Assembly (NCBI GenBank): GCA_964548565.1
Contig: CAZJTF010000121.1
Location: 1-17,703 of the forward strand
DNA from: CAYLLT01 sp964548565
Lineage (GTDB): Bacteria; Planctomycetota; Phycisphaerae; UBA1845; PWPN01
Direction of reading: 5' to 3'
Length of the DNA: 17,703 bases
The notes under the pieces were generated by a model. The model saw only the letters and a program-made list of their open reading frames with translations. It made no database searches and had not been told where the DNA came from. Both the position numbers and the translations under genes were made by a program. Below, one piece after another: positions 1 to 7,163 of this stretch. Positions within the stretch are counted from its first letter, which is position 1, and each line of letters starts with the position of its first letter.

Positions 1-69
1 GATGCTTCATCGGCTCGCACCCGGCTGATGGGACTTCTCACACACGCTCTGAAAGAACGACGCCTCCGG

Positions 70-117
70 AAGCGCAAAGAAAGCGGGAGCGCGCCTCCTC
101 GAGGAAGGCGCTCCCGC
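70..117 (-). terminator. Rho-independent terminator after the pyrophosphatase remnant
   Basis: A perfect 10-bp stem, GCGGGAGCGC (83-92) with GCGCTCCCGC (108-117), encloses further pairing (TCCT/AGGA). Read on the minus strand it is followed by TTTCTTTG (82 down to 75), the U-rich tail of an intrinsic terminator. It lies 28 nt past the stop codon of the remnant, so it fits as that gene's original terminator. Confidence 0.75.
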
Positions 118-144
118 AGTGAGAGCTTCAGCAGGATAGCACGA

Positions 145-660
145 TCAGTTCAGCGTTGCCTCGCGCTTCGACTGCCAGATCGCCCAGCCCACGAGGCCGA
201 GGCAGACGACGATCGCGATGATCCGCGTCGTGTCCCAACCGGTGTGGACGAGGGCGCGGGCCAACTCGAAGCTGTTGCCCGTAGCGGCCTTGTTCACCGT
301 ATCGACCACCAAACGGTCGTAGCCGAGCATGAGCGGCACGCCCAGGACTGCCACCATGTTCATAACCTTGAGCAACGGGTTGATCGCCGGGCCGGCCGTG
401 TCCTTCAGCGGATCGCCGACGGTGTCGCCGGTGACCGACGCCTTGTGCTTCTCCGAGCCCTTGTCAGTGTTCTGCTCGATGTCGCGCGGCTCGTCTTCAA
501 CCATCTTCTTGGCGTTGTCCCACGCGCCGCCCGCGTTGCACATGAAGCTGGCAAGGAGCTGGCCGACGAGAATCGGCGTGAACACGCCGAGCACGGCGGG
601 TCCGATGAGCTCTTTCTGGGCCGCACCGGTGCAGATGCGGGCCCGATCCCGACTTACGTC
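145..660 (-). pseudogene. C-terminal remnant of a second membrane pyrophosphatase
   Basis: This is the C-terminal part of a second membrane-bound proton/sodium-translocating pyrophosphatase. It shows the family signatures NAGGAWDNAKK and GDTVGDPLKDTAGPAIN and ends in a hydrophobic helix. The frame is open from a TGA at 661-663 to the TGA at 145-147. The only possible in-frame starts are late ones such as the GTG at 592-594, so about three quarters of the protein is missing. Compared with the intact neighbour, the stretch between the AQKELI-like motif and NAGGAWDN is 19 residues shorter, which removes most of one membrane helix. Just upstream, RDRARICT looks like a PDYARCVDICT-type motif with about three residues lost. 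The loop after NAKK is short, unlike the neighbour, so this was a divergent paralogue and not a recent copy. A small stable product is possible but pump function is very unlikely. Confidence 0.8.
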
Positions 661-696
661 TCACAGGTGTCTCCCGCTCAAAGGTGTATACATGAA

Positions 697-725
697 GATG
701 GGCGTCACGCGCTGTGACGCCCATC
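697..725 (-). terminator. Perfect hairpin downstream of hppA, probable terminator
   Basis: GATGGGCGTCAC (697-708) and GTGACGCCCATC (714-725) form a perfect 12-bp stem with a 5-nt loop. It begins 55 nt after the hppA stop codon on the minus strand. The sequence that follows on that strand (TTCATGTATAC) is only mildly T-rich, so termination efficiency is uncertain. It also marks the junction between intact hppA and the upstream-deleted remnant. Confidence 0.5.
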
Positions 726-779
726 CGGGTTTGCACGATGGATGATCTCGGGCCGGCGCTCACCAGGCCGGCGGCATGC

Positions 780-3581
780 CTACGAGCCCAGGCCGATCAG
801 TTCTCCGATTTGCGGAGCATACTTGACGATCAGACCTGCAAAAACGACGGACACCATACTCATCAGTTTGATGAGGATGTTCAAGCTCGGGCCCGAGGTG
901 TCCTTGAACGGGTCACCCACGGTGTCGCCCACCACGCCCGCCTTGTGGTCCTCCGAGCCCTTGCCGTAGATGATCGTGTCGGGCCGGCCGACCTTGACCG
1001 CCTGTTCCGCACGGATGATGAGCGAATCGCGGATGCTCGCCGGCAGCTTCTCGCGTGCCGCCGGATCGTCCACCAGTTGGCGCGCCGTCATCTTGCCGTA
1101 GGTCTCGATCAGCTTCTTGGCATTGTCCCAGGCGCCGCCGGCGTTCGCCATGAAAATGGCAACGGCGAAACCGCAGCTCAACCCGCCGGCCAGGAGGCCC
1201 ATCACGCCCGCCACGCCGAAGATCAGACCGACGACCACCGGAATCGCGATCGCCAGAAGGGACGGCAGGATCATCTCGCGCTGTGCACCGGCCGTCGAGA
1301 TGGCGACACACGTGGCGTAATCCGGGTACTGCTCGTTGTTCACGGTAACCCGCTTGGGCCAGTTGTCCGGATTCTGGACAAACGCTTCGTCTTTCCCCTG
1401 CGCCCGGAGCGACCCACGGATTTTTTCGAACTGGCGACGGCACTCGATCATCATCGAGTTGGCCGCGCGACCCACCGCCTTCATGGTGAGCGCACAGAAG
1501 AGGAACACAAGCAGGACGCCTGAGAACATCCCGCAGAGCACCTTCGGGTTCATCAGCGTGACGTCATAAAAATCCATGTATTGTTCGAGGGACGCGCGGT
1601 GGGCGTTGATCACCTTCAGCTCGTGAGGTTTGCCATCCGCGCCGGTAAACAGCCCTTCGCGAATAAAGGCTTCCTCCTGGGTCGTGCGCGGCCCCAGTGC
1701 GATGCGGGTCTTGTTTGGCTCGAGCTGCTTGCGGACGGCGACCGGCAGCTCGCGCAGATTGAGGGCCATGAAGGCTTCAAAGTCGCGATTGCTGTTTCCG
1801 GTTCCGATCCGCGTCCCGAATTTGCCGTGGCCCATGTAGACGGCTTCATTCTCGTTTGGATCGCTGATGACCTGAGCCACTTTGTCGCGGGCCTCGTAGA
1901 TCTGGCCGAAACGGACTTCCTCGATGTACGCCGCCAGCAGTGCCAGCGCGGTAAGCGCTGCCGAGCCAATCGCAAAACCCTTGCCTGTCGCGGCCGTCGT
2001 GTTGCCGAGCGAGTCGAGGGCGTCGGTACGCTGCCGCACCTCGGGCTTTTGCCCGGTCATTTCGGCGTTGCCGCCCGCGTTGTCGGCGATCGGCCCATAC
2101 GCATCGGTCGCGAGGGTGATGCCGAGCGTGGCCAGCATGCCCACTGCGGCAAAACCGACGCCATAGAGGCCGAGCATGAACTCCTGCCCGCCGCCGGCGA
2201 ACATGAACGCCAGCATGATGGCGACGATAATCGTGGCCAGCGAGGCCCATGTGCTCTTCATGCCTTCCGCGATGCCGCCGATGATGATCGTCGCCGGGCC
2301 GGTGATGCCCTGAGCGCTGATCTCGCGCGTGGGCCTGTAGTCATAACTCGTGTAGTACTCGGTGGCCTTTCCGATGACCACGCCTGCGAACAGGCCGCTC
2401 ACGATGGCGACCCAGATCCCAAACCAGCTCACCTTGTAACCGGCGGGCGTCTCGGGAATCGGGCTCAGGAGAAAATAGCACACCGCCAGCGCGGCCAGAG
2501 CGATCAGAACGCTGCTGCCGTTGATACCGCGGCCGAGCGCGCCCATCAGCTGCGACATCGAGGCGCCTTCCTGCGTGCGGACCATGTAGATGCCGACGAT
2601 CGACAGCACGATGCCGATGCCCGCCAGCACCATGGGAGCCGCCAGGAAGCGGATCGCCGCGTTGGATCCTTCGGCGGTGAACTCAGAACCGAAGAGGGCG
2701 ATCGCCGCGGCGACGCCGAGCGCCGCAGTGGAGAGGATCGAGCCAGCGTAGGACTCGTACAGGTCGGCGCCCATGCCGGCCACGTCGCCAACGTTATCGC
2801 CGACGTTGTCCGCGATGGTCGCGGGGTTGCGCGGGTCGTCTTCGGGGATCCCCGCTTCGACCTTGCCCACCAGGTCGGCACCGACGTCGGCGGCCTTCGT
2901 GTAGATACCGCCCCCGACGCGGGCGAAGAGCGCCTGGGTCGACGCGCCCATGCCGAACGTCAGCATGATGACGGTGATGGTCGAGAGACTGATGTCGCGG
3001 GCACCGAAGTACAGGATGAGGAACCAGCCGGTGATGTCGAGCAGGGCGAAGCCGACGACGACGAGGCCCATGACCGCACCGGCACGGAACGCGACAACGA
3101 GACCGCGGTTGAGGCTGTCGCGGGCGCCTGCGGCGGTACGGTTGCTGGCCAGGGTGGCCGTCCGCATGCCCAGGTATCCGCACAGGCCGCTGAAAAATCC
3201 GCCGGTGAGGAACGCGAACGGGACGATCCCGTTCTGCACCTTCAGGTAGAAAGCCATGAAGGCGAGGAGAAGCGCCAGGATCACGAAGACCACCGCCACA
3301 ATGGTGTACTGCCGTCGGAGGTACGCCATGGCGCCTTCACGGACGTGACCGGCGATCTCGATCATCTCCGGGTCGCCGGGGTTCGAGTTCTTGACCTCGT
3401 GGTAGAACTTGTACGCAAAATACAGGGCGACCAGCGCCGTGATCGGCGCGATCCACCAGACGAGTGGGATTCCGGGCCTGAGGATGTTGCCTTCCGCAGC
3501 CAGCACCGGTGTACAGCACGTCAGTAGCGCGAGGACGGACATCGCCGCCGTCCCCAGCCTCGTTCCTTCCGCGTTCGCCAT
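780..3581 (-). CDS. hppA: K+-stimulated membrane-bound ion-pumping pyrophosphatase
   Basis: This integral membrane pump couples hydrolysis of pyrophosphate to H+ or Na+ export. The signature motifs are present: DVGADLVGKVE at about residues 232-242, the Asp-rich DNVGDNVGDVAG at about 258-269, ATDAYGPIADNAGGNAEM at about 491-508, and GDTVGDPFKDTSGPSLN near the C-terminus. GNTTAATGKG (526-535) has Ala and Gly where K+-independent enzymes have Lys and Thr, so this is the K+-dependent class. Whether it pumps H+, Na+ or both cannot be read here. At 933 residues it is longer than the usual 650-800. Extra hydrophilic stretches lie at about 555-675 and 824-870. The start at 3579-3581 was chosen because AGGGAGA precedes it at a normal distance and the protein then begins with a signal-like hydrophobic segment ending near CCTPVLA. 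An upstream in-frame ATG at 3671 has no such support. Confidence 0.95.
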   Translation of the reverse strand: MANAEGTRLGTAAMSVLALLTCCTPVLAAEGNILRPGIPLVWWIAPITALVALYFAYKFYHEVKNSNPGDPEMIEIAGHVREGAMAYLRRQYTIVAVVFVILALLLAFMAFYLKVQNGIVPFAFLTGGFFSGLCGYLGMRTATLASNRTAAGARDSLNRGLVVAFRAGAVMGLVVVGFALLDITGWFLILYFGARDISLSTITVIMLTFGMGASTQALFARVGGGIYTKAADVGADLVGKVEAGIPEDDPRNPATIADNVGDNVGDVAGMGADLYESYAGSILSTAALGVAAAIALFGSEFTAEGSNAAIRFLAAPMVLAGIGIVLSIVGIYMVRTQEGASMSQLMGALGRGINGSSVLIALAALAVCYFLLSPIPETPAGYKVSWFGIWVAIVSGLFAGVVIGKATEYYTSYDYRPTREISAQGITGPATIIIGGIAEGMKSTWASLATIIVAIMLAFMFAGGGQEFMLGLYGVGFAAVGMLATLGITLATDAYGPIADNAGGNAEMTGQKPEVRQRTDALDSLGNTTAATGKGFAIGSAALTALALLAAYIEEVRFGQIYEARDKVAQVISDPNENEAVYMGHGKFGTRIGTGNSNRDFEAFMALNLRELPVAVRKQLEPNKTRIALGPRTTQEEAFIREGLFTGADGKPHELKVINAHRASLEQYMDFYDVTLMNPKVLCGMFSGVLLVFLFCALTMKAVGRAANSMMIECRRQFEKIRGSLRAQGKDEAFVQNPDNWPKRVTVNNEQYPDYATCVAISTAGAQREMILPSLLAIAIPVVVGLIFGVAGVMGLLAGGLSCGFAVAIFMANAGGAWDNAKKLIETYGKMTARQLVDDPAAREKLPASIRDSLIIRAEQAVKVGRPDTIIYGKGSEDHKAGVVGDTVGDPFKDTSGPSLNILIKLMSMVSVVFAGLIVKYAPQIGELIGLGS

Positions 3582-3896
3582 GTCACGAGTTCTCCCTGCA
3601 CCGAAACAGCCGATGAATCCTGCGGCACGCGCGTACCGCACGTCCGCAACACACGCGCATCGTGTACCCATACCACCGGGCGCACGCTCACCTGAGAGCT
3701 GATTTGCACGCTCGAGCAGAGTGCGTGCATCGTCGTCTTGGCTGATGTACGGGACTTCGGCCGCACCCCGCGCCAGAGGTGCGTGGACGACCAGTCAACC
3801 GCCCAGCTGCCGATTCTGCCATCTGTGGGCGCCCTCAACGTCCCGACGACGTGGAGGACAGCGAACCGACCGGCAAATCAAGCCGTAGGCAATGGC
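3582..3896. other. Spacer between hppA and rpsU, no gene seen
   Basis: This 315-bp spacer lies upstream of hppA and downstream of rpsU, both on the minus strand. I found no convincing coding frame. There is also no clear intrinsic terminator for rpsU and no clear -35/-10 pair for hppA, although the hppA promoter should lie here. The sequence carries short GAGCGTGC direct repeats at about 3683-3714 of unknown meaning. Confidence 0.5.
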
Positions 3897-4103
3897 TCAC
3901 TTCTTGCGGGCGGGCGGCGGATAGGTCGTCTTCAGCTCGCGCTTGATAGACTTGCGCAGACGACGGCGGCGCCGCTCGCTGGGCTTCTCGTAGTAGCTCG
4001 TCCGCTTGATTTCCTTGGTCAGGCCCTCTTTCTCGCACATCTTCTTGAAGCGGCGGAGCATCTGCTCAAGGGATTCGTTGCCTCGGGCCTTCACCTTGAT
4101 CAT
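3897..4103 (-). CDS. rpsU: 30S ribosomal protein S21
   Basis: A 68-residue, strongly basic protein with the typical S21 pattern: a start MIKVKARGNESLEQMLRRFK, then CEKEG, then a YYEKPSERRRRRLRKSIKR segment and a Lys-rich end. S21 is a small-subunit protein near the mRNA exit/anti-SD region and takes part in initiation. Length and sequence match the bacterial family. AAAGGAAA lies 11-14 nt upstream of the ATG as ribosome binding site. It stands alone, with its own strong promoter about 70 nt upstream, and is divergent from the Tat-exported protein. Confidence 0.95.
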   Translation of the reverse strand: MIKVKARGNESLEQMLRRFKKMCEKEGLTKEIKRTSYYEKPSERRRRRLRKSIKRELKTTYPPPARKK

Positions 4104-4172
4104 ACGGAAGCGTTTCCTTTCGAACCGAACTCACTCTGCTCGACGCGTCGACTTTGTCGTCACAGAACGATC

Positions 4173-4201
4173 AGTATAGTGTGCGGCCCACGGACTGTAA
4201 A
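4173..4201 (-). promoter_or_regulatory. Sigma-70-type promoter of rpsU
   Basis: On the minus strand TTTACA (4196-4201) and TATACT (4173-4178) are separated by exactly 17 bp. Each hexamer differs from consensus at one position. Transcription would start near 4166, giving a leader of about 60 nt before the rpsU ATG. Confidence 0.75.
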
Positions 4202-4509
4202 CGGCCGAGCAGCACTGGTTTGGGGCATGCCACCCAGTCTTCCGCCGCGGAGTGGCTTCACACGACCGAGCAGTCACAAGTCATGTACACATAAAACGTT
4301 ATAGACAGCAGCGATGTCGGAGAGCCTGCCTCAACCTCATCCGACCCCCATGGGGCAGCGGAGGCAGGCCCGATGGGGGGGTGCTCACGCCGTGCACCTC
4401 CTGCGTTCCGCTGTTCGCGGCGACCTCGCCACCGGCTGATTGCCGGCACCGCCGCAGGCCCGAGAGGACGGTGCCGGGCAGGCCCGGATGTCCGGCCGGA
4501 CAACCGTAG

Positions 4510-4538
4510 GTCAACTCCGACCCTGGTGACGGTATAAT
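4510..4538 (+). promoter_or_regulatory. Candidate promoter of the Tat-exported protein
   Basis: A perfect TATAAT sits at 4533-4538, about 108 nt upstream of the start codon. The matching -35 position, 17 bp upstream (GTCAAC at 4510-4515), is poor, so the promoter may depend on an activator or be a chance -10 match. Confidence 0.45.
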
Positions 4539-4646
4539 GCCTCCCGTCTGCCGCCTCGTTCGAGGCGCTCCTGCATGGGATGTCCCATGTGGCCAGGCAC
4601 ACGCCTGGTTTGCTGCACCTGTGACCGACAACGTGAGGATCACGAC

Positions 4647-6218
4647 ATGAACACGCCGAACGTTCCAACCGGATGCGCATGCTGCGGACTGAGCCGGCGC
4701 CGTTTTCTGGCCGCGGGGTGTGCGGCGGCCTGCGCCGGGGCGGGGGGCATTCTCGCGGTCCCGCGCCGCGCACGTGCCGCCGAGGACACGAAGATCAAAA
4801 TCCGCATCGTCTATTCTCTCCACGCTGCGAAACAGCCCGGACCGGACTGGCCGAACGTGGGCTTCGACTTCGAGCCGGTGATGAAGCGAATCGCCGGCGA
4901 ACTCACCCGGCAGTGCCCGGGCTTTGAGTTCACGACGGCCATGGCCGCCGGTCCGGAGGCTGCCCAGAAGATCCTGCAGGAGGATCAGGGCAACATGGAC
5001 GGCTACGTCGTGTACCAGATGAACTGCTGGAACCGGGTGATCCAGACGATCGCGGCGTCAGGCAAGCCGGTTCTGTACGCCGACTTCCAGTACGGCGGGA
5101 GCGGTGGGTTTCTCGTTTATACGGCCGGATTCCTTCGCAGCGCCACCCCGAACGTCGGGTTCGTCGCGTCCTCGCGGATGGAGGACGTTGCCGCCGCGGT
5201 GCGGTGCTTCGCGATCGCCAGGAAGGGGGGCAGCCCCGCCGATTTCGTGGCGGCCACCGCGCGCGTCCGACGCGAACGCACGCCGAAGGCTGATGGTTCG
5301 AACTGCGAGCCGGACAAGCTGGCGACACTCTCCCCGAAGGAATGCCTGGCCGAGATGAAGCGGTCGAAGATCCTGGCCGTCGAGGAGGGCCGGCCGAAAA
5401 TAGCGGATGCGATCCGGAGCGAAATGGGCATCGAGGTTGTGCCGGTCAAGTTCGCCGAACTCAATGCGGCGTGGGAGGCGGCCGACAAGGACGCCTCGCG
5501 CGAGCTTGCGGCAGGCTGGCGGAAGACGGCCGCCCGGGTCGCGGGCGTCGACGACGCCACGCTCGAGACGTCGGCCGCGATGTACTTTGCCCAGAGGGCG
5601 GTGCTCAGGAAATATGCCGCCAACGCCATCACCATCAACTGCCTCGGCGGCTTCTACGGCAAGCACATCCACGCGTACCCCTGCCTGGGATTCCACCAGC
5701 TTCTGAACGACGGGCTGGTCGGCGCGTGCGAATGCGACATCCGCTCGACGGCCACGATGGTCGCAATGACCGCGCTCACGGAGGGCCGCCCGGGGTACAT
5801 CTCGGATCCGGTGATCGACACGGCCTCGCGCCAGATCATTTACGCGCACTGCGTCTCGTCGAACCGCCCGTTCGGCGCGAAAGGCAAGGCGAGCCCCTTC
5901 CAGATCCTCACGCACTCCGAGGACCGGCAGGGGGCATCGGTCCGCGCCGTCCTGCCGCTCGGCTACATGACGACCACCGTCGAGTTCAAACCCGAAGAAA
6001 AGACGATCCTCTTCCACCAGGCAAGAGCCGTCGCCAACGTCGATGACGACCGCGCCTGCCGGACCAAGCTCGCCGGCCAGCCCGTGGGCGACATCGAGAA
6101 GCTGTTCACGCAATGGGACCAGTGGGGCTGGCACCGTGTGACGGTGTACGGCGACCTGAAGGAGCCGGTCTTCGCCCTCGCCGACACAATGGGATGGAAG
6201 GTGCTGGAAGAGGCGTAG
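4647..6218 (+). CDS. Tat-exported protein with fucose/arabinose-isomerase-like fold
   Basis: A 523-residue protein with a twin-arginine signal: SRRRFLAAG at 16-24, an Ala/Gly-rich hydrophobic stretch, then RARAAED as probable cleavage region. The mature part resembles the L-fucose/L-arabinose isomerase superfamily. It has an N-terminal Rossmann-like part with NMDGYVVYQMNCWN (116-129). The C-terminal segment has the layout of that family: CLGFHQLLNDGLVGACECD (346-364), GRPGYISDP (380-388) and IIYAHC (397-402). Glu362 and His401 are candidate metal ligands by analogy. Known isomerases of this fold are cytoplasmic, so a Tat-exported version more likely has another sugar-related or unknown role; isomerase activity is not shown. 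The start was chosen because GTGAGG lies about 11 nt upstream and the Tat signal is then near the N-terminus. An upstream in-frame ATG (4575) would bury the signal. Confidence 0.8.
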   Translation: MNTPNVPTGCACCGLSRRRFLAAGCAAACAGAGGILAVPRRARAAEDTKIKIRIVYSLHAAKQPGPDWPNVGFDFEPVMKRIAGELTRQCPGFEFTTAMAAGPEAAQKILQEDQGNMDGYVVYQMNCWNRVIQTIAASGKPVLYADFQYGGSGGFLVYTAGFLRSATPNVGFVASSRMEDVAAAVRCFAIARKGGSPADFVAATARVRRERTPKADGSNCEPDKLATLSPKECLAEMKRSKILAVEEGRPKIADAIRSEMGIEVVPVKFAELNAAWEAADKDASRELAAGWRKTAARVAGVDDATLETSAAMYFAQRAVLRKYAANAITINCLGGFYGKHIHAYPCLGFHQLLNDGLVGACECDIRSTATMVAMTALTEGRPGYISDPVIDTASRQIIYAHCVSSNRPFGAKGKASPFQILTHSEDRQGASVRAVLPLGYMTTTVEFKPEEKTILFHQARAVANVDDDRACRTKLAGQPVGDIEKLFTQWDQWGWHRVTVYGDLKEPVFALADTMGWKVLEEA

Positions 6219-6305
6219 GCTTCCCACGGCACATTGCGACGCCTGCTCCGCGACTTCCCGAAAGCCCTGAGGTGGTGCGTTCACACGCCCGGCAACGCAG
6301 CTGTT

Positions 6306-6974
6306 TCAGGCCTGTGTTTCCGCCGTGGCGGGGGAGTTGAGGGCGCGGACGGCGGCCTGCAGGTCCTGCGTGAGCTCGGCGCGCATGCGGGTGCGGGCAT
6401 CGTGGTCCGGAGCGCGAAGAATGGCTGACGGGTGCCATGTCGCCATCGTGAGCCGCGCCCATGGCGACTCGAAGATCCGCCCGCGCTCCCTGGTGATGCG
6501 AAAGGCTGTGCCCAGCAGTGACTGGGCGGCAGTCGCGCCGAGGGCAACCACGATCTGCGGCTTGACCACCGAGATCTCCGCCTCGAGCCACGGACGGCAT
6601 GCGACGATCTCGCTCGTGCGCGGCTTGTCGTGCATACGCCGCTTCTGGCCGGAGACGGCCCTCCACTTGAAGTGTTTCACGGCGTTGGTGACGTACACAC
6701 GCGCGCGGTCGATCTGCACCTCTTCCAGCACCGCGTCGAGCATCTGGCCGGCCGGCCCGACGAACGGGCGTCCCTGGCGGTCTTCGACGTCGCCGGGCTG
6801 CTCGCCCACAAACATCAGCAGGGCGTTGCGTGTGCCTTCGCCGAAAACGGTCTGCGTGGCCCGCTTGTAGAGGTCGCAGCCGCGGCACACGGCGGCCGCC
6901 TGCCTCAGGGCTGGCAGCGACAGGCGTTCGGGCAGGAAATCCGCCGCACTCGTCTGGCGTGTCGTCCGAGCCAT
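6306..6974 (-). CDS. udgX: UdgX-type uracil-DNA glycosylase / uracil-DNA crosslinking protein
   Basis: A 222-residue protein of the uracil-DNA glycosylase superfamily. Motif A is GEQPGDVED (57-65) followed by GRPFVGPAG, and the second active-site motif is HPS (181-183). A loop with GQKRRMH (109-115) matches the KRRIH insertion that defines UdgX. In Mycobacterium smegmatis UdgX the His of this loop attacks the sugar after uracil excision and stays covalently bound to DNA; His115 is the equivalent here. CxxC at 30-33 and Cys126 (ACRPWL) fit the Fe-S cluster. The family-4 third Cys is replaced by His101 in VKHFKW, as in UdgX. The role would be in tagging or repairing uracil in DNA. The ATG start has AGAGG about 12 nt upstream. 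The gene stands alone, convergent with the Tat-exported protein and divergent from the DUF1080 gene. Confidence 0.88.
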   Translation of the reverse strand: MARTTRQTSAADFLPERLSLPALRQAAAVCRGCDLYKRATQTVFGEGTRNALLMFVGEQPGDVEDRQGRPFVGPAGQMLDAVLEEVQIDRARVYVTNAVKHFKWRAVSGQKRRMHDKPRTSEIVACRPWLEAEISVVKPQIVVALGATAAQSLLGTAFRITRERGRIFESPWARLTMATWHPSAILRAPDHDARTRMRAELTQDLQAAVRALNSPATAETQA

Positions 6975-7048
6975 GTCGATTGTATGCCTCTGCCAGTTCG
7001 GTCCGGCAGATCCTCTCGGCGTCCTCCCGGCGCGTGGGTCCTTGTATT

Positions 7049-7077
7049 TTGGCTGCGCATGAGCATTCGGCTATTCT
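7049..7077 (+). promoter_or_regulatory. Candidate promoter of the double-DUF1080 gene
   Basis: TTGGCT (7049-7054) and TATTCT (7072-7077) are spaced 17 bp apart, each with four or five matches to consensus. The start would be near 7084, leaving a leader of about 80 nt. It lies in the short divergent spacer shared with udgX. Confidence 0.45.
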
Positions 7078-7163
7078 TTTCTACCCTGGGGTCGGCTTCC
7101 CGGATGACGCGCGGCGCGCACAGCCACCGGCACGATCTCGACCACCGGACGAGGAGATGACTC

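Larger units (their letters stand above)
4104..4646. other. Divergent spacer rpsU / Tat-exported protein
   Basis: The 543-bp region between two divergent genes has no supported gene; its open frames are Arg/Pro-rich shadows of high GC. It contains the rpsU promoter, a -10 box for the rightward gene, and an inverted repeat CCGGCACCG (4443-4451) / CGGTGCCGG (4469-4477) with a 17-nt loop. The inverted repeat lies upstream of the -10 box, so it would act on DNA or on another transcript and not in the leader of the plus-strand gene. Confidence 0.5.

Noticed and set aside
1581..3527. Long plus-strand open frame rich in Arg, Asp, Gly and His opposite hppA.
   Set aside because: It is the high-GC shadow of hppA; its composition is unlike any folded protein and no motif is present.
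4443..4477. Inverted repeat as intrinsic terminator.
   Set aside because: No T-run follows on either strand and no gene ends nearby; it lies between two divergent genes.
5058..6284. Long minus-strand open frame opposite the Tat-exported protein.
   Set aside because: The opposite strand carries a clear Tat signal and family motifs; this frame has none and is Arg/Val-rich from GC bias.
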